A stretch of 64,000 bases of DNA from Streptomyces sp. WM6386 (lineage in GTDB: Bacteria > Actinomycetota > Actinomycetes > Streptomycetales > Streptomycetaceae), in contig NZ_JXTE01000036.1 of the NCBI RefSeq assembly GCF_000972385.1, positions 20,567-84,566 on the forward strand, written 5' to 3'. Shown in pieces: positions 63,340 to 64,000 of this stretch (position 1 is the stretch's first letter; every line of letters begins with the position of its first letter). The notes beneath the pieces are model-generated. The model was not told where the DNA came from, ran no database searches, and was given only the letters and a program-made list of their open reading frames with translations. Both the position numbers and the translations under genes were made by a program.

Positions 63340-64000
63340 ATGCCCACGCCATACGGATCCCGCGGCGGCATGGCGTTCGGTGTGGAGGAGCTGCGTGTGC
63401 TCCGCCGCGCTCTCGCTCTTGCCCTTCACCCCCGAACCGCCTCGGCCGAGGACGTTCAGGACTGTTTCCGCCTAGCCGACTCCCTCGACGAGGCGATGCG
63501 CGAGGGCGCCCGGCTGCGTGCCTTCCTGGTGGCCGACCTCGCCCGGTACCGCGCCGCCCTGCCCGGCACCGCCGCCGGCTACCTCGCCCTCCTGGAGGAG
63601 GCGCTGAGCGCCGGGTACCGCCCGGAGGTCGACGATCTCGCCGCCCTGCGAGCCCTGCGCGGCAACCCCGTCGCGGCGGCCCTGCTCGATCGCTGTCTGG
63701 TCCTCGCCGAGCAGGACGTACGCGCCCGTCTCGCGCGCGGGACGGCCCGGTGGACCACCCCGGCAGTCCCGGCCTCCCGTACCCGCCTCCTGGCCCTTCC
63801 CGGGGGCCTTTCGGACCGCTCCCCGGGCGCCGACGAGGACCATGCCGCCGAGTCCGCCGAGAAGCCCGAGCAGCCGGAGAAGAAGCCCATGGAGAAACCG
63901 GCCACCCCCAAGCCGGCCCCCGCGCGCCCCATCCGCGACCACCGCCAAGGCCGCGGCACCCAGTGGGGCTCCTCCCTCCACGAGGCCGGCGGCTCCGGCA
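63340..64000 (+). CDS. Unnamed protein, partial at the right edge
   Basis: The reading frame from the ATG at 63340 runs through to the last base, so only the N-terminal 220 residues are seen. It starts MPTPYGSRGGMAF, has a helical region (ELRVLRRALALAL...FRLADSLDEAMREGARL), then a charged Pro/Lys/Glu-rich low-complexity stretch near 165-200. No family recognised. In S. coelicolor a protein of similar start follows coaX, from memory. Confidence 0.7.
   Translation, partial: MPTPYGSRGGMAFGVEELRVLRRALALALHPRTASAEDVQDCFRLADSLDEAMREGARLRAFLVADLARYRAALPGTAAGYLALLEEALSAGYRPEVDDLAALRALRGNPVAAALLDRCLVLAEQDVRARLARGTARWTTPAVPASRTRLLALPGGLSDRSPGADEDHAAESAEKPEQPEKKPMEKPATPKPAPARPIRDHRQGRGTQWGSSLHEAGGSG

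Noticed and set aside
1..64000. CRISPR arrays, insertion sequences, prophage or integrative element
   Set aside because: No regularly spaced perfect repeats, transposase, integrase or terminal inverted repeats were seen. The only tandem array (19.6 kb) has degenerate copies without spacers.

Overview
This is a high-GC, gene-dense actinobacterial chromosome segment that reads as Streptomyces core chromosome. The evidence is the gene content (a zinc-responsive set of alternative ribosomal proteins, tipA, a WhiJ/AbaA-type XRE-HATPase-DUF397 set, a SARP/AfsR-like regulator), frequent GTG starts, ATGA/GTGA overlaps, and an order that matches, from memory, the S. coelicolor block around ftsH, folE and nadB. 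I see no rRNA, tRNA, CRISPR array, insertion sequence or prophage. The last gene runs off the right edge.

Layout. 0.1-7.5 kb: a PAS-GAF-PP2C-HATPase phosphatase, a DUF3052 protein, a GT2 glycosyltransferase and a large AfsR-like regulator. 7.6-13.1 kb: a family A DNA polymerase, an HTH/Clp-N fusion with a self-repression style promoter, a LysE exporter, a DUF2786 protein and two lipoproteins. 13.1-15.6 kb: the zinc-independent ribosomal protein cluster (S14, L28 divergent from L33, L31, an MRF/CobW-like protein, S18) with a Zur-type box between the two arms. 15.9-17.9 kb: DUF397, HATPase and XRE genes; the first two share a promoter element. 18-25 kb: aldehyde dehydrogenase, a tandem intergenic repeat, a small membrane protein, DinB, a PadR-controlled ABC exporter and a propeller lipoprotein. 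25-32.3 kb: gadB with a CLC-type channel, tipA, a YbjQ protein, DedA, a ThrE-type exporter and pyrophosphatase.

32.4-43.4 kb is housekeeping: dacB, a zincin, tilS, hpt, ftsH, folE, and on the other strand folP, an NTF2 protein, folB, folK and DUF3180. Together these cover most of folate synthesis. 43.5-50 kb holds envelope genes: an MprF-like protein divergent from an esterase, a repeat-rich anchored protein and two bPH2 proteins. 50-52.2 kb pairs an orphan nuoD with a MidA/NDUFAF7-type methyltransferase, a plausible enzyme-substrate pair. 52.3-57.6 kb: a two-component system, a TmrB-like ATPase, an ArsR regulator, a 71-residue protein and a threonine-aldolase-like enzyme. 57.8-63.2 kb: a coupled cofactor operon (DUF2520, panC, nadB, nadC, coaX) joining CoA and NAD synthesis.

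The most interesting signals are regulatory or residue-level: twin palindromes on a leaderless promoter at 10.05 kb, the shared element at 15.8 and 16.8 kb, a TipA with Ser in place of the thiopeptide-binding Cys214, the nuoD/MidA pair, and an MRF-like protein without recognisable GTPase motifs. All calls are from reading the sequence; no searches were run.
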